From: Cordilura impudica
Taxonomy: Eukaryota > Arthropoda > Insecta > Diptera > Scathophagidae
Reading direction: 5' to 3'
NCBI GenBank assembly: GCA_963682025.1
Contig: OY821521.1
Coordinates: 49,433,807 to 49,497,806, forward strand
DNA: 64,000 bases
In this document: piece by piece, positions 12,710 through 24,894 of the stretch
Position numbering within the stretch: position 1 is the first letter of the stretch
Layout of the letters: every line of letters begins with the position of its first letter
Notes under the pieces: generated by a model
What the model saw: only the letters and a program-made list of their open reading frames with translations
The model's database searches: none
Told to the model about the DNA's origin: nothing
Made by a program: the position numbers and the translations under genes

Positions 12710-14790
12710 TTTCATTTTTTTCGATTATCTGACTTATCATATATGTATTTCGAATCTTATATATTATATTAGAAAATTTTATAAATATAATTTGTTTCGA
12801 TGGCCTTAAAATTTGTTAAAATATATTGAAAATCTATGGTTTTATCGATAACAGCAAACATTATTTTAATATTTACATACAATTTAGAATTTACATAATT
12901 TACATAATTTAGCTTAGCGCTTTAATAAAATTAAAAAAAAAAAAAATTGGTAACACTAGAATAAAATAAAATAAAAGTATTGATATCGGTAATTTTTAAA
13001 ATCGATAATTTCGAAATATTGTAACAAATAAGATTTATCGACAAAATTAGTTCTAATCAATTATGTTAGAAAAATGGCATACAAATAGTTTCGATAACAT
13101 TATTAATATATGGTGTTATCGATAAGTTATTATTGTTTTAATAAAACCACAATATTTTCAATTATCTGGCTTATCATAAATTACGATTCATATAGATTAT
13201 CTTAGAAAATTTTATAAATTAAATTTGTGTCGATAGCACTAAAATTTTTTGAAAAAAATATCATAAAACTATAGTGTTATCGATAACAGTAAACATTATT
13301 TTTATTTTTATATACAATTTAGTATTTGCATAAATTAAATAATTTGGTTTAGGGCTTTAAAAAATTAATAAAAATTGGTAACACTAGAATAAAATAGAAT
13401 AAAAGTATTGATATCGGTAATTTTGAAAATCGATAATTTCGAAATATTGTAACAAATAAGATTTATCGACAAAATTAGTTCTAATCAATTATGTTAGAAA
13501 AATGGCATACAAATAGTTTCGATAACATTATTAATATATGGTTTTATCGATAAGGTATTATTGTTTTAATAAAACTACAATATTTTTCGATTATCTGGCT
13601 TATCATAAATTATGATTCATATAGATTATTTTAAAAAATTTTGTAAATTAAATTTGTATCGATAGCACTAAAATTTGTTGTAAACAATATCATAAAACTA
13701 TAGTGTTATCGATAACAGTAAATATTATTTTCATTTTTACATACACTTTAGAATTTGCATAAATTAAATAATTTGGCTTAGCGCTTAAAAAAATTAAAAA
13801 AAAAAAATTGGTAACACTAGAATAAAATAAAAGTATTGATATCGGTAATTTCTAAAATCGCTAATTTCGAAATATTGTAAAGAAATACGAGTTATCGATA
13901 AAATTAGTTCTTATCAATTATGTTAGAAAAATTACATGCAAATAGTTTCGATACATTATTAATATATGGTGTTATCGATAAGTTATTATTGTTTTAATAA
14001 AACTACAATATTTTTCGATTATCTAGCTTATCATAAATTATGATTCAAAATATAAAAATATATAAAAATGTAGTGTTATCGATAACAGTAAAAAGTATTT
14101 TTATTTTTACATATAATTTAGAATTTGCATAATTTACAATATTTGGCTTAGCGCTTTAAAAAATTAAAAAAAAAAAATTGGTAACACTAGAATAAAATAA
14201 AATAAAAGTATTGATATCGGTAATTTTTAAAATCGATAATTTCGAAATATTGTAAACAAATAAGATTTGTGGATAAAATTAGTTCTTATCAATTATGTTA
14301 GAAAAATTACATGCAAATAGTTTCGATACATTATTAATATATGGTGTTATCGATAAGTTATTATTATTTTAATAAAACTACAATATTTTTCGATTATCTG
14401 GCTTATCATAAATTATGATTCATATAGATTATGTTAAAAAATTTTATAAATTAAATTTGTATCGATAGCACTAAAATTTGTTGCAAACAATATCATAAAA
14501 CTATAGTGTTATCGATAACAGTAAACATTATTTTTATTTTTACATACAATTTAGAATTTGCATAAACTAAATAGTTTGGCTTAGCGCTTTAAAAAAATTT
14601 AAAAATCGATAACCATAGAATATAATAAATGTACTGATATCGATAATTTTGAAAGTTTCATTTTATCGATAAAAATTAATTCACATATCTTATAACAGAA
14701 AAGTGCCATACAATTCTTTTCGATAACAATATTAAAATGGAGTGCTATCGATATTTCATTATTTTTTTAATATAAAATTAATTATCGATT
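12710..14790. repeat. Second TATCGATA satellite, ~428-bp monomer
   Basis: Tandem monomers marked by GATATCGGTAATTTT at about 12982, 13410, 13839 and 14212, and GATATCGATAATTTTG at about 14638 (steps 428, 429, 373, 426). Each monomer also holds TTGGTAACACTAGAATAAAA, AAATTTGTATCGATAGCAC, TAGTGTTATCGATAACAG and TGGTGTTATCGATAAG. The backbone is unlike the 455-bp family although the palindromic core is the same. The last monomer is diverged. Confidence 0.9.
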
Positions 14791-14918
14791 GTCTGGCATG
14801 TCACGAGTTCCGATAGAAATTTATTTGATTTTGTAGTACCTTTTTTATCGATTATGATTTTGCTTCTTCATATCTCATTGATAAATAAACGTTTGAAAAT
14901 TAAGTCCTGTTAATTATC

Positions 14919-15292
14919 CTAGTAAATTCCAGCCCTCGAAATTCGAGCGCAAATTCTAGGAAATTTTATTTTTTCATTAAATAAAGACCCTAAATTATGA
15001 TAATTAATTATAGCCAATTCACAAATCAACACAAAAACTAAACTCATTTTATTACAAACGCATTAACAAATTTCTAAACACACACATAGCATTGTATAAT
15101 TTTATGTATATCTTAATAGCAACTTTAAATGCAATTTACTCAAAATAAAGGAAAAAATTTAAAAATCTGTAAATCTGGTGAACAGCTAAAAAGAAATATC
15201 TTTCATATAATATATGTCTGATCAAAATTGGGATAAAACGGTATTACTAAACATCAGTCACAAGAAATCGCCTAGCCTATTAATATTATAGA
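14919..15292 (-). mobile_element. Helitron copy E, subfamily 1
   Basis: CTAG with hairpin GCCCTCGAAATTCGAGCGC, then AAATAAAGACCCTAAA and CAACACAAAAAC, ending CCTAGCCTATTAATATTATAGA next to T. Minus-oriented, nearly full length, no coding capacity. It marks the right border of the ~428-bp satellite. Confidence 0.9.
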
Positions 15293-16049
15293 TTCTATCT
15301 TAAACAATATTCTTAACATTCATGGAGTTTTTTGGGGGGGTCTATTATAACCGACTTTTTTCAAGCTTTAAGTAAAATTATTTTAAGAAAAGCAAACATT
15401 TATCCCCACTTTATGACTAAATTTAATTTTTATTGATAAAACCGAAAAAACAATATAAAAATATTTCTTTAACTTAAAAATATCCGAAAGCTCTAAAAAT
15501 TAGATTTTTTTTAATAAATTTTAAATTTTTTTATGAATACTAAAATTTTTCTTAATTTCAGAATTTCGATATCTCTAAAAAATCATTTCAAAATAGGGTT
15601 TCATCTATATCTGATTTAATTTTTTTTATTAATAATCGTCTTATATAAGAAAAATTTGTATAAAATTTAAATATTACAAATATATTTCTAAAATTTCGGT
15701 AACGTAAAAAATTATAATTCTTCGCAATTATATTATTAAACATTTTTCTGTTTTTTTTATCTAATTTCTTTACTTAATTTCGAATTCCGATAACATTGAA
15801 AATGGTTTAAAAATGTTATCGATATGGAAGAAAAATCATTAATAAAATTTTAATGAGGATATATCGATAACATCCATCTTTTTTTAAAAGCTATTTAGGA
15901 GGTATCGATGACTGAATTAAAGAACTTAATTTAATTCTTTAAAATTCATCGATTATAGTAAAATTTTTCATAATACCAGAAATAAAGATCTTCTGTAAAA
16001 TTTGTTATCGATTGCAACAGATTCAAATAAGAGCTAATATTTTCAATAA
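15293..16049. other. AT-rich spacer with scattered TATCGATA sites, no gene
   Basis: Very AT-rich. Isolated sites remain (GTTATCGATATGG near 15818, ATATATCGATAACATCC near 15860, GTTATCGATTGC near 16003), probably worn-out satellite. A run of seven or more G at about 15333-15339 stands out in this composition. No gene seen. Confidence 0.5.
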
Positions 16050-16410
16050 TCTATAGTATTAATAGGCAAAGCGATTTCTTCTGACCGATGTAAGTTTCAC
16101 AGTTTTACCCCGATTTTGACAAAAAATTTATCATTTGAAAGATATTTCTTTTTAGCTGTTACCCAGATTTACAGATTTTCATCATCTGGAATATTTTTTT
16201 GGAGTTATGACCGTTTAAAGTTGCTACTAACATATACATAAAATTATACAATGCTATGTGAGTGTTTATTAAATTTGTTAATGTGTTGAGTTTGTTTTCA
16301 TCATTTAAAATGAGTTGAATTGTGAAGCACACCTTTAGGATCTTTATTAAATGAAAAAAATAAAATTTCCTAGAATTTGCACTCGAATTTCGAGTGCTGG
16401 AATCTGCTAG
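16050..16410 (+). mobile_element. Helitron copy F, subfamily 3, full length
   Basis: Starts TCTATAGTATTAATAGG after a host A, contains ACCGATGTAAGTTTCACAG and ends with hairpin GCACTCGAATTTCGAGTGC plus TGGAATCTGCTAG followed by T. These are textbook Helitron ends: 5' TC, 3' hairpin about ten bases before CTAG, insertion between A and T. No open frame of use. Opposite orientation to copy D of the same subfamily. Confidence 0.93.
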
Positions 16411-17240
16411 TTTATTTTATCATGTTCTTATCCCATTTCTAACACATTCAATGTAGGGTATTAGCAATACAGTAAAACCGGTGCATTTTTTGAAATCCCT
16501 CTTGGAAATATTGACCATTTAAACGTGTTCTAAAGAATTTTTTAACAACAAATACCTATTGGGTGGACTTTGTTTTTTTTTCTTGTTAACAAACATATAT
16601 TCCATATGAAACTCTCAAAGCGTTGATTGATTATAATTGCTATTGTCTAGTTAGAATAAATGTATAATCAGCAATCGATACAAATACTTATTAAACGTTT
16701 GTTGTTTTGTGGCATCTGAACGGAAACTAAGCGCCATGTTACTAATAATACAATAATCAGTATTTACTCGTAACAAATACAATGGCTCATTGATGTGGTT
16801 GTTCAATTTTACCCTTAAAACACAAAAAAAAACTCCCACCTCTATGGTTAAAGGAGTGGGGCAATAAATACACTAAATCAATTATTTCAATGCAATTGAT
16901 CTTTTGTATAGAAATATATGGATAGATTTGCGTCTGAGCACTGGTATTAGCGAGTTAATACACATTACTTATTCCAAAACACACTTGTTGTGTTTCTTGT
17001 TTGTTTACTGTATTTAAGTAAGTGTAGAATGAAGCGTCAAACGAGCAAATTAATGCACATGTAAACAATGTATAATTACAAAACTCACAAAGATATTTGT
17101 TACGTATTGTGCTGTCGCTGTTATAATCTATTGTTATGATTGTCGGTTGTATTCAATACAACACTGAACGGTGGGAATCTTGAATAGTTTTTTTTAAATT
17201 TTGCTTTATCACAAGCAGAAATAGAAAGTACCTATTATTT
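16411..17240. other. No gene seen; moderately complex intergenic DNA
   Basis: Less repetitive than its surroundings, so possibly single-copy. The longest frame (62 codons, 16651-16839 minus) has no recognisable features. Confidence 0.45.
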
Positions 17241-17900
17241 AATAGGTGATTAGGTTGGGTTAGGTTTGGTTAGGTTAGATGGTTTGCCCGCCGGAAGGCG
17301 AGTACACTCGGAGGTCTTATGGCCCATTGTGATACCCATTAGATAGTGTCGAAAGGTAGAGATAGGAATAGAGATTATGAAAGTACAAATAAATTATGTA
17401 AAGCGCATGAAGAAGAAAGGAAAGTGAAAATGAGCTCTTTCGTTCGCTATGCGTCCCTCTTCAATCAGCCAGATTCCCTCGAGAAGTCCACAAAGTCGCC
17501 GAATAGAAAATCTACTGTGCAGTCCAGGTTATCGAAGAATCTTTGCCCTAGATATCTAAGCGCGTAGATATTCACACAGTAAATGTTGCACTGACTCCTA
17601 CTCATCCACATCCATACAGCTCCTAGAAAAGTCAGCACTTGGGACACCTATGCTTTCGGCCATCCATCCTATTACACAGTGTCCAGTTAGTAGTCCTATA
17701 TATAGGCTTATTGTCGCTTTACGAAAACCAAGGAGTTATTTCGCTCTCCTTGGATTATGCAAGGGCTATAGGATCTCGGTTTTTTGCAAGAGGCCAGTTG
17801 TGTCAACCTTGTCCTTAATTCAAGATCAACTGACTCTTCAAGTAGATTCGACAGCTCGGATAGATGGATTTTAATATCAGTGTCCATCGTCCCGCTGAAA
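17241..17900. repeat. Decayed dispersed repeat beginning GGTTAGGTTGGGTTAGG
   Basis: Starts with degenerate GGTTA-type units, then TTGCCCGCCGGAAGGCGAG, CCCATTGTGATACCC, ACTCCTACTCATCCACATCC and CACAGTGTCCAGTTAGTAG. It is GC-richer than the neighbourhood, and the overall look (TTAGGTT lead, CCATTGTGATACC) is that of a common insect dispersed repeat, perhaps the 3' part of a non-LTR element. The identity is from memory and unproven. Short frames on both strands (17346-17567, 17465-17647, 17650-17874) match no domain. Confidence 0.5.
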
Positions 17901-18185
17901 GATACTCAAAAGTACTTAATAAGTACCTTTTCTTAAAAAAGAACCTTTATTTAAAAAAGTACCTTTCCATGCAAAAGTACTTTTACTTAAAAAGTAAATT
18001 TTCCTAAAGAATTTCATTTTCTTTAAATAGTACGTTTTCTTAAAAATGGATGCATTTTTAAAAAAGTATCTTTTCTTGAAAAACCTTTTCTGAAAAAAGT
18101 ACCTTTTCTGAAAAAAGTACCTTTTATTAAAAAAGTACCTTTTATTTGAAAAGTACCTTTTCTTAACGTATCTTTTAAAAACGAA
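17901..18185. repeat. GTAC minisatellite, left outlier block
   Basis: Units of the form AAAAAGTACCTTTTCTT repeated about a dozen times, the same family as the large array that resumes near 19,030. Separated from it by about 850 bp of other sequence. Confidence 0.85.
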
Positions 18186-18609
18186 ATTTTTCTTTTAACC
18201 TCATTGCAGCTTAACAAATTTTTTACTCTAGAAATTTTCTTTATTGATTTGATTTAACCAATTAATTTTTTTTATCTCAATTTTTAGTCATATATAACTT
18301 AAAATTAAAACATAATTTTTACTTTTTTTGTATAAAAATAAAATTAGAATTAAAATTTTTTAAAATTATTTTTTGCTTTGACTCTTTTTTCTTTACTGAT
18401 TTTATTTATTACGAACAGTTTTTTACACCAAATGGTTTTATACTTAGTTAAATATTTTCTATTTTTAAAATTTATTTTTATAGTTCTTTGCATTTAAGTC
18501 TCTTCATTTGTTTGCCTCAGATTTTTGTACCTGTATATTATTCAACTTTCGGACTCGCCGGTGCCCTGCCTCTTTCATAATTTTTTAATAATTTATAATT
18601 TTTTGTAGG
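18186..18609. other. AT-rich spacer, no gene seen
   Basis: AT-rich sequence between a minisatellite block and a family C dispersed repeat; nothing coding is recognisable. Confidence 0.4.
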
Positions 18610-18850
18610 TTTGTCAGTCCGATTGTAACGGTGCCCCCAAAACAATATATTTTCTTGATCCTTATTACAAAAGAAGTTGATTTAGCTATGACCATCTGTC
18701 CGTCTGTCCGTGAGTGGAAATAACTATCTTACCCTCAATAACTAAGCTATACTCTTCGTTTTTACACAAAATCGTTTATTAATATCTTAAAGCAGTTGCT
18801 ATTTAAAATCACTAAAATCGGTCCAAAAGGTCACGAGATATAAATGTTCA
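18610..18850 (+). repeat. Family C dispersed repeat, partial
   Basis: Contains TTTGTCAGTCCGATTGTAAC, ATTTTCTTGATCC, GACCATCTGTCCGTCTGTCC and AAATCGGTCCAAAAGGTC. The order (terminal part, then the CCGTCTGTCCGT tail, then TTGCTATTTAAAATC and AAATCGG) matches the copy at 32,044-32,530. Such tails are typical of abundant non-autonomous fly repeats (DINE-1-like, by style); the exact class is not established here. Confidence 0.6.
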
Positions 18851-19029
18851 ATGTGTTTGTTGTTTCTCTTAAGATATGTATATGCTGTAATTCTTTTTAT
18901 TGTTGTAGTCATGGTAGTTGTGCGTATATTTATATTGCACTTGTCACATAAGCCTAAGCACGTTTTTTTATTAAAGTGCGTTAAAAAACGATACTTAAAA
19001 AAAATTGTACTTATTAAAATAGAGGGTAC
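18851..19029. other. Short spacer into the GTAC array
   Basis: Transition sequence; a 61-codon frame here ends in minisatellite DNA and is not considered a gene. Confidence 0.4.
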
Positions 19030-22000
19030 TTTTTAAAATTGCGCTGATTTAAAAAGAGTGTGTGTTTTTAAAGGGTACTTTTTTAAAAAAGAGTACCTTT
19101 TTTTGAATACGTACCCTTTTTTTTTAATAGGTACCCTTTTTTTGAATAGGTACCCTTTTTTAAAAGTACCCTTTAAATCAGCACACTTTTTGAAAGTACC
19201 CACTTTTTAAAAAAGGTACCTTTTTGAAAAGAGTACAAAATTTTGTTTAAGTATCGTTTTTTAAAAAAGTACCTTTTTTAGAAAAGTACAATTTTTATTG
19301 AAAGAGCATCCATTTTTTTAAATGCACTTTAAAAAAAAGTAGCCCATTTATAGAAATGACCTTTTTTTAAAAAGTCCTCTTTTTTAAAAGTACCCGTTTT
19401 TTAAAAAGTTATCTCGTTTTTTAAAAAGTTATCTTTTTTAAAAGTACCCGTTTTTTTAAATGTAGTTGTGTTATTAAAATGTACCCTTTTTAAAATAGTA
19501 CCTTTATTTTAAAAAAGTACCCTATTTTAAATAGTACTTTTTTTTAAAAATTACCCTTATTTTAAAAGTACCTTTTTTAAAAAGTACATTTTTTTCAAGT
19601 ATCCTTTCTAGAATAAGTACCATTTTCTTTAAAAAGTACCCTTTTTAAAAATATTACCCTTTTTTAAAACAGCACATATTTTTTAAATTACCCTCTTTTT
19701 AAAAAGGTACGCTTTTTGAAAAAAGTACCGTTTTTGAAAAAAGTAAAATTTTTCAAAAAGAGTACCATATTATTAAAATATATTCTTTTATTAAAAAAAC
19801 CCTTTTTTAAAAAAGTAGCGTTTTTTAAAGTACTTTTTTTAAAGTACCCTTTTTTAAAAGTATATTTTTTTGAAAAGAGCCCTTTTTTAAAAGATTACCC
19901 TTTTAAAAAAAGTACCTTTTTCCTTTTTGAAACAATGGTACTATGTTTAAATAGTACCTTTTTTAAAAAAAAGTATCCTTTTTTAAAAAGTATCTTATTT
20001 TAAAAAAAGTATTCTTTCCAGAACAAGTACCATTATCTTAAAAAAAACCCTTTTTTTAAATATTACCCTTTTTTAAAACAGCACACTTTTTTTAAATTAC
20101 CCTCTTTTTAAAAAAGTATGCTTTTTTTAAATGTATCGTTTTTTAAAAGCAATTTTTTTTAAAAAAGTACCGTCATTTCTTTTAAAGTGCCGATTTTTTA
20201 AACAGTAAAATTTCACAAAAAGAGTACCATATTTTTTAAAAAATATTCTTTTTTTAAAAAATACCCTTTTTTAAAAAAGTTGCGTTTTTTCTAAAAGTAC
20301 CCTTTTTAAAAGTTTAATTTTTTTAAAAAGGGCCCTTTTTTAAAAAAAAAGTACCTCTCTCTGTTTTGAAATAATAGTACTATGTTTCAAAAAAGTACCA
20401 TTTTTTTAAATACTATCTACATTTTTATCAAAAAGTACCCTTTTTGTACAAGTAATTTTTTTTTAAATTTCCCTTTTAAAAAAATAGACTTTTAAAATAA
20501 GCACACTTTGTGAAAATACACACTTTTTTAAAAAGTTGCCTTTTTTAAAAAAGTAAAATTTTTTTAAAGTATAATTTTTTTAAAAAGTACCTTTTTTAGA
20601 AAAGTACAAAAATAGTAACCTTTTTTTAAATGCACTTTTTTAAAAAAAAGTAGCCCTTTTAAGAAAAATTGCCTTTTTTTGAAAAGTGCTCTTTTTTTAA
20701 AAGTACCCTTTCAAAAGCAGTTGTGTGTTTTAAAAAGTCCCCTTTTTTATAGTACCTTTTTTAAAAAAAGCATCCTTTTTCCATAAAGTACAATTTTTTT
20801 TTAAAAATTATCCTTTTATGAATAAGTACCCTTTTCTTTAAAAAGTACTCTTTTTTTAAATATTACCCTTTTTTAAAACAGCACACTTTTTTTAAATTAC
20901 CCTCTTTTTAAAGAAGGACGCTTTTTTTTAAATGTATCGTTTTTTTAAAAGCAATTTTTTTTTAAAAAAGTACCGTCATTTTTTTTAAAGTGCCGTTTTT
21001 TTAAACAGTAAAATTTCACAAAAAGAGTACCATATTTTAAAAAAATATTCTCTTTTTAAAAAATACCTTTTTTTAAAAAAGTTGCGTTTTTTCTAAAAGT
21101 ACCCTTTTTAAAAAGTTAAATTTTTTTAAAAAGGGCGCTTTTAAAAAAAAAAAGTACCTCTCTCTGTTTTGAAATAATGGTACTATGTTTCAAAAAAGTA
21201 CCATTTTTTTAAATACTACATTTTTATCAAAAAGTACCCTTTTTGTACAAATAATTTTTTTTAAATTTCTCTTTTAAAAAAATACACTCTTTTTAAATAA
21301 GCACTCTTTGTGAAAATACACACTTTTTAAAAAGATGCCTTTTTTAAAAAAGTAAAATTTTTTGTAAGTATCATTTTTTAAAAAAGTACCTTTTTTGAGA
21401 AAAGTACAAACAATAGCACCCTTTTTTTAAATGCACTTTTTTAAAAAAAAGTAGCCCTTTTAAGAAAAATTGCCTTTTTTTAAAAAGTGCTCTTTTTTAA
21501 AAGTACCCTTTTAAAAGCAGTTGTGTGTTTTAAAAAGTCCCCTTTTTTATAGTACCTTTTTAAAAAAAAAGTATCCTTTTTCCATAAAGTACCCTTTTTT
21601 GTAAAAAAGTATCCTTTTATGAATAAGTACCCTTTTCTGTAAAAATTACTCTTTTTTAAAATATTACCCTTTTTTAAAACAGCGCACTTTTTAAATTAAC
21701 CTCTTTGTAAAAAAGTCCTTTTTTTTTAAGAGTACTGTTTTTAAAAAACTTATTTTTTAAAGTACCGTAATTTTTTTTTAAAAAAAGTACCGTTTTTCAA
21801 AAAGTAAAATTTTTGAAAAAGAGTTCCATATTTTTAAAAAAATATAATTTTTTTAAAAGAACCCTTTTTTTAAAAGTATAATTTTTTTAAAAAGAGCCCT
21901 TTTTTAAAATATTACCCCCTTTAAAAAAAGTACCTCTTTATTTTTTGAAACAATGGTACTATGTTTCAAAAAGTACTCTTTTTTTTTAAAATACCTTTTT

Positions 22001-22780
22001 ATAAAAAAATACCCTTCTATTGAATAAGTACCTTTTTTTAAAGTTCCCTTTAAAAAAAATACACTCTTTTTAAATCAGCACACTTTTTTAAAAAGTACCA
22101 TTTTTTAAAAAAGTCCTATTTTTTTAAAAAGTACCCCTTTAAAAGTAGTTGTGTGTATCAAAAAGTACCCTTTTTAAATAGTACCTTTATTAAAAAAAGT
22201 ATGCTTTTTAAAAAGTACCCTTTTGTAAAAAAGTATCCTTTTATGAATAAGTAAGCTTTTCTTTAAAAAGTACCTTTTTTTTAAAATATTACCCTCTCTT
22301 AAACCAGCACATTTTTTTAAAACAGCACACTTTTTTTTAAATTACTCTGTTTTTTAAAAAGTTCGCTTTTTTGTAAAAGTACTGTTTTTTAAAAAGCAAT
22401 TTATTTTTAAAAGTACCGCAATTTTTCTAAAAAAGTTACCATTTTTTAAAAAAGTTAAATTTTTCAAAAAGAGTACCATATTAAAAAAAATTTTTTTTTA
22501 AAGTATTTTTAAATTACCTTTTTTTAAAAGTACAGTTTTTTAAAAAAGAGCCCTTTTTTTAAAAAATTACTCGTTTAAAAAAAGTACCTCTTTTTTTAAT
22601 TGTGCTATTGTTTAAAAAAAGTGCCCTTTTTAAAAAGTACCATTTTGTTAAAAAGTACCCTTTTTAAGTGCCCTTTTTTTTAAAACATACCCTTTTTTTT
22701 AAAAAATACCCTTTTTTAAAAAGTACACTTTTTGTAAAAAGTACCCTGTTTAAAAAAAATTACCCTTTGTTAAATATAAA
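19030..22780. repeat. GTAC minisatellite array 1, unit near AAAAAGTACCCTTTTTT
   Basis: About 3.7 kb of degenerate 16-20-bp units, each an A tract, GTACC(C) and a T tract. A higher-order period is visible: the landmark TTAAAACAGCACAC-type string with following TTAAATTACCCTCTTT recurs near 19,670, 20,076, 20,877, 21,677 and 22,290; two successive steps are about 800 bp, with long matching sequence between. The single-base-level imperfection and long-range similarity indicate block duplications on top of slippage. Frames inside (e.g. 19716-20003) are artefacts. Confidence 0.92.
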
Positions 22781-22786
22781 ATGGTA

Positions 22787-23148
22787 TCTATAATATTAAT
22801 AGGCGATTTCTTGTGAGCGATGTTTTGTTCTACCGTTTTATTCCGATTTTGACCAATCGTATATTATTTGAAAGGTATTTATTTTTAGCCGTTTTGCAGA
22901 TTTACAGATTTAAAATTTTTTTTCTTTATTTTGAGTAAATTGCATTTAAAGTTGCTACTAACACATACATAAAATTATACATATGCTATATGTGTTGTAT
23001 TAAATTTGTTAATGTGTTTGTTAATGAGTTTGTTATCTTCAGTCACAATAATAATAAACCATAAAAGTGTTGGTTTGTGAATTGGCTAAGTTGAAAAATA
23101 AAGCTGCCTAGAAAGTGCAGTCGAATTTCGAGCGCTGGAATCTGCTTG
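22787..23148 (+). mobile_element. Helitron copy G, subfamily 2
   Basis: Starts TCTATAATATTAATAGGCG after A. It contains TTGTGAGCGATGTTTTG and the subfamily-2 block (reverse of AAACCATAAAAGTGTTGGTTTGTG), and ends with a weakened hairpin (AGTCGAATTTCGAGCGCTGG) and CTTG followed by T. It sits exactly at the right edge of GTAC array 1. Confidence 0.9.
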
Positions 23149-24894
23149 TATGAATTTTAAGTATTGCAGTATCGGCAAAAGTTTGAAAGTGTTGGCCGTA
23201 ACCAACATTGGACAAAATAGCCGAATTTAACACTATTACCTCTTTTAGATAATTTGATAATTTTTTTTCTTGCGGCTAACCTGAAGCGTTTGCTTTGAAT
23301 TGAATTTTCACCAAATTTCCGACTAGATTGAGTTCAAAAACTTCAGCATTAACCCAAAGTGGATGGCAACGCCTTACACTTGGCAACACTATTTTGGGGT
23401 GGAATATGCCGGAACAGGGCAGTTTCATTAGCTAAACCCACGAACCTTTTGGCGTTATATGGGTGCAGAGTTTCGTTTGATGGATTTTTAAAGTTTTTAA
23501 TTTTTTTGGCTAACACTGTAAGAAAGTTAAGTGTTTCTCTGAAATTTCTCGTGTAAATTTTTCCCATAGGCCATTTTAGAAATTTAAAAGAGAATACAAA
23601 AATGTTCATAAAAACGTGCGTTTTATTGGTTATAATTTTGGATGTTTTCTATGAAATTTTACGAGAATGCAGCCCACTTACATTCCTTTATACCATAGAC
23701 AAAAAAATGTTGTTTTTTTTTATTGTATGCCACTGTTTGTTTCGCTTAGCCAACTGTGCAATGACACTTCAATATTTATAAATGATAGTAAATGTAGCGA
23801 ATCTATTTAGAGTAGAATCAAGATTATATTCTTATAAGATTTTGATTGAACGACTCTTGCTAATGAGAAAATTGTAGTTGAAATTAAATTTTAAAAAATT
23901 TTATTAAAACTGTTTTTAATTGGATTTAATTAAACGTTATTAATTATAGAGCACTTAAATGGATATGTTTTAATATGCAGACCTAATAAGAATAAATTTG
24001 AATTCAATTTGCGATAATGGAGTATATGTTTCTAATAACAACTTAAGGTGATACAAATATTAAGAAAATGAAATGTTTGGAATAAAATTCGAGATTACAA
24101 AAGAGTCATAATAAAATCACAAATAACTATTTTTCTTAATTTTGAAATAAGTTCATATATACAACAATAATTCGTGATCATTTTTTATTAGACAATAAAT
24201 TTTTAATTATACAAAATATATTATGTGATCTTTAAAGGTTTTCTATCAATATTTATGTAATAAACAGTTTTTTTTTTTAAAAATTATTGCTCATAAATTG
24301 TCTCAAAATGACTTTTATGTTTACCAATATTTTCGAAAAACGAAACTTATTACAAAATATTTATCACCATACAATAACTGGAAGAAAAAAAAAACTTATG
24401 CTAAAAATAATTGTTAAGCGTTATTATTACATACTTAAAAATTCATACAAGAACATCCCACACATAAAAAAATATATATTTATATTTAATATGATCATTA
24501 AAACAAATTATTGCTTTTTTATTTTAACTAAAATTTAAAGTTTCTTCTTTGTGTGATTTTTTTTTAAATATAAAGATGAAAACAAATCTTTAAAGTTGTG
24601 GATTAATATCAATTGAAACTTATTGAACTCGTGATAATTTACACTATTTCAATGAAGCTTAAGCCAGAGCTGTAAACAAATGTGATGCTTTAACTGTGAT
24701 GCTCTATTGGTTTTATATGAAAATCAAAAAATCAAGCTCCAATGGCTTTAAAACAATACTTGTATTAAAAAATTATGTTTTATTAAACTTCAAATAAAAA
24801 CAAATAAAAATTATTTCATCTTTTTTTATATTTTTGTGGGCTAATAAGACCTGATATTTGTAAGGTAATTTGCATTTTAATATAATTTTTAAAA
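23149..24894. other. No gene recognised; AT-rich intergenic DNA
   Basis: The first 500 bp are of higher complexity; GCCGAATTTAACACT near 23,221 resembles GGCGAATTTAACACTCTTA at about 28,603, so both flanks of the heptamer array carry a fragment of one dispersed repeat. Two overlapping frames on opposite strands (23349-23609 minus, 23359-23556 plus) lack any domain I know. The remainder to 24,894 is plain AT-rich sequence. Confidence 0.45.

Noticed and set aside
17246..17280. TTAGG-like telomeric repeats (GGTTAGGTTGGGTTAGG)
   Set aside because: Only a few irregular units leading into a common dispersed repeat; Diptera lack TTAGG telomeres and nothing else here suggests a chromosome end.
23349..23609. 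86-codon minus frame overlapping a 65-codon plus frame
   Set aside because: Mutually antisense, no domain, no splice or polyadenylation context that I could support.
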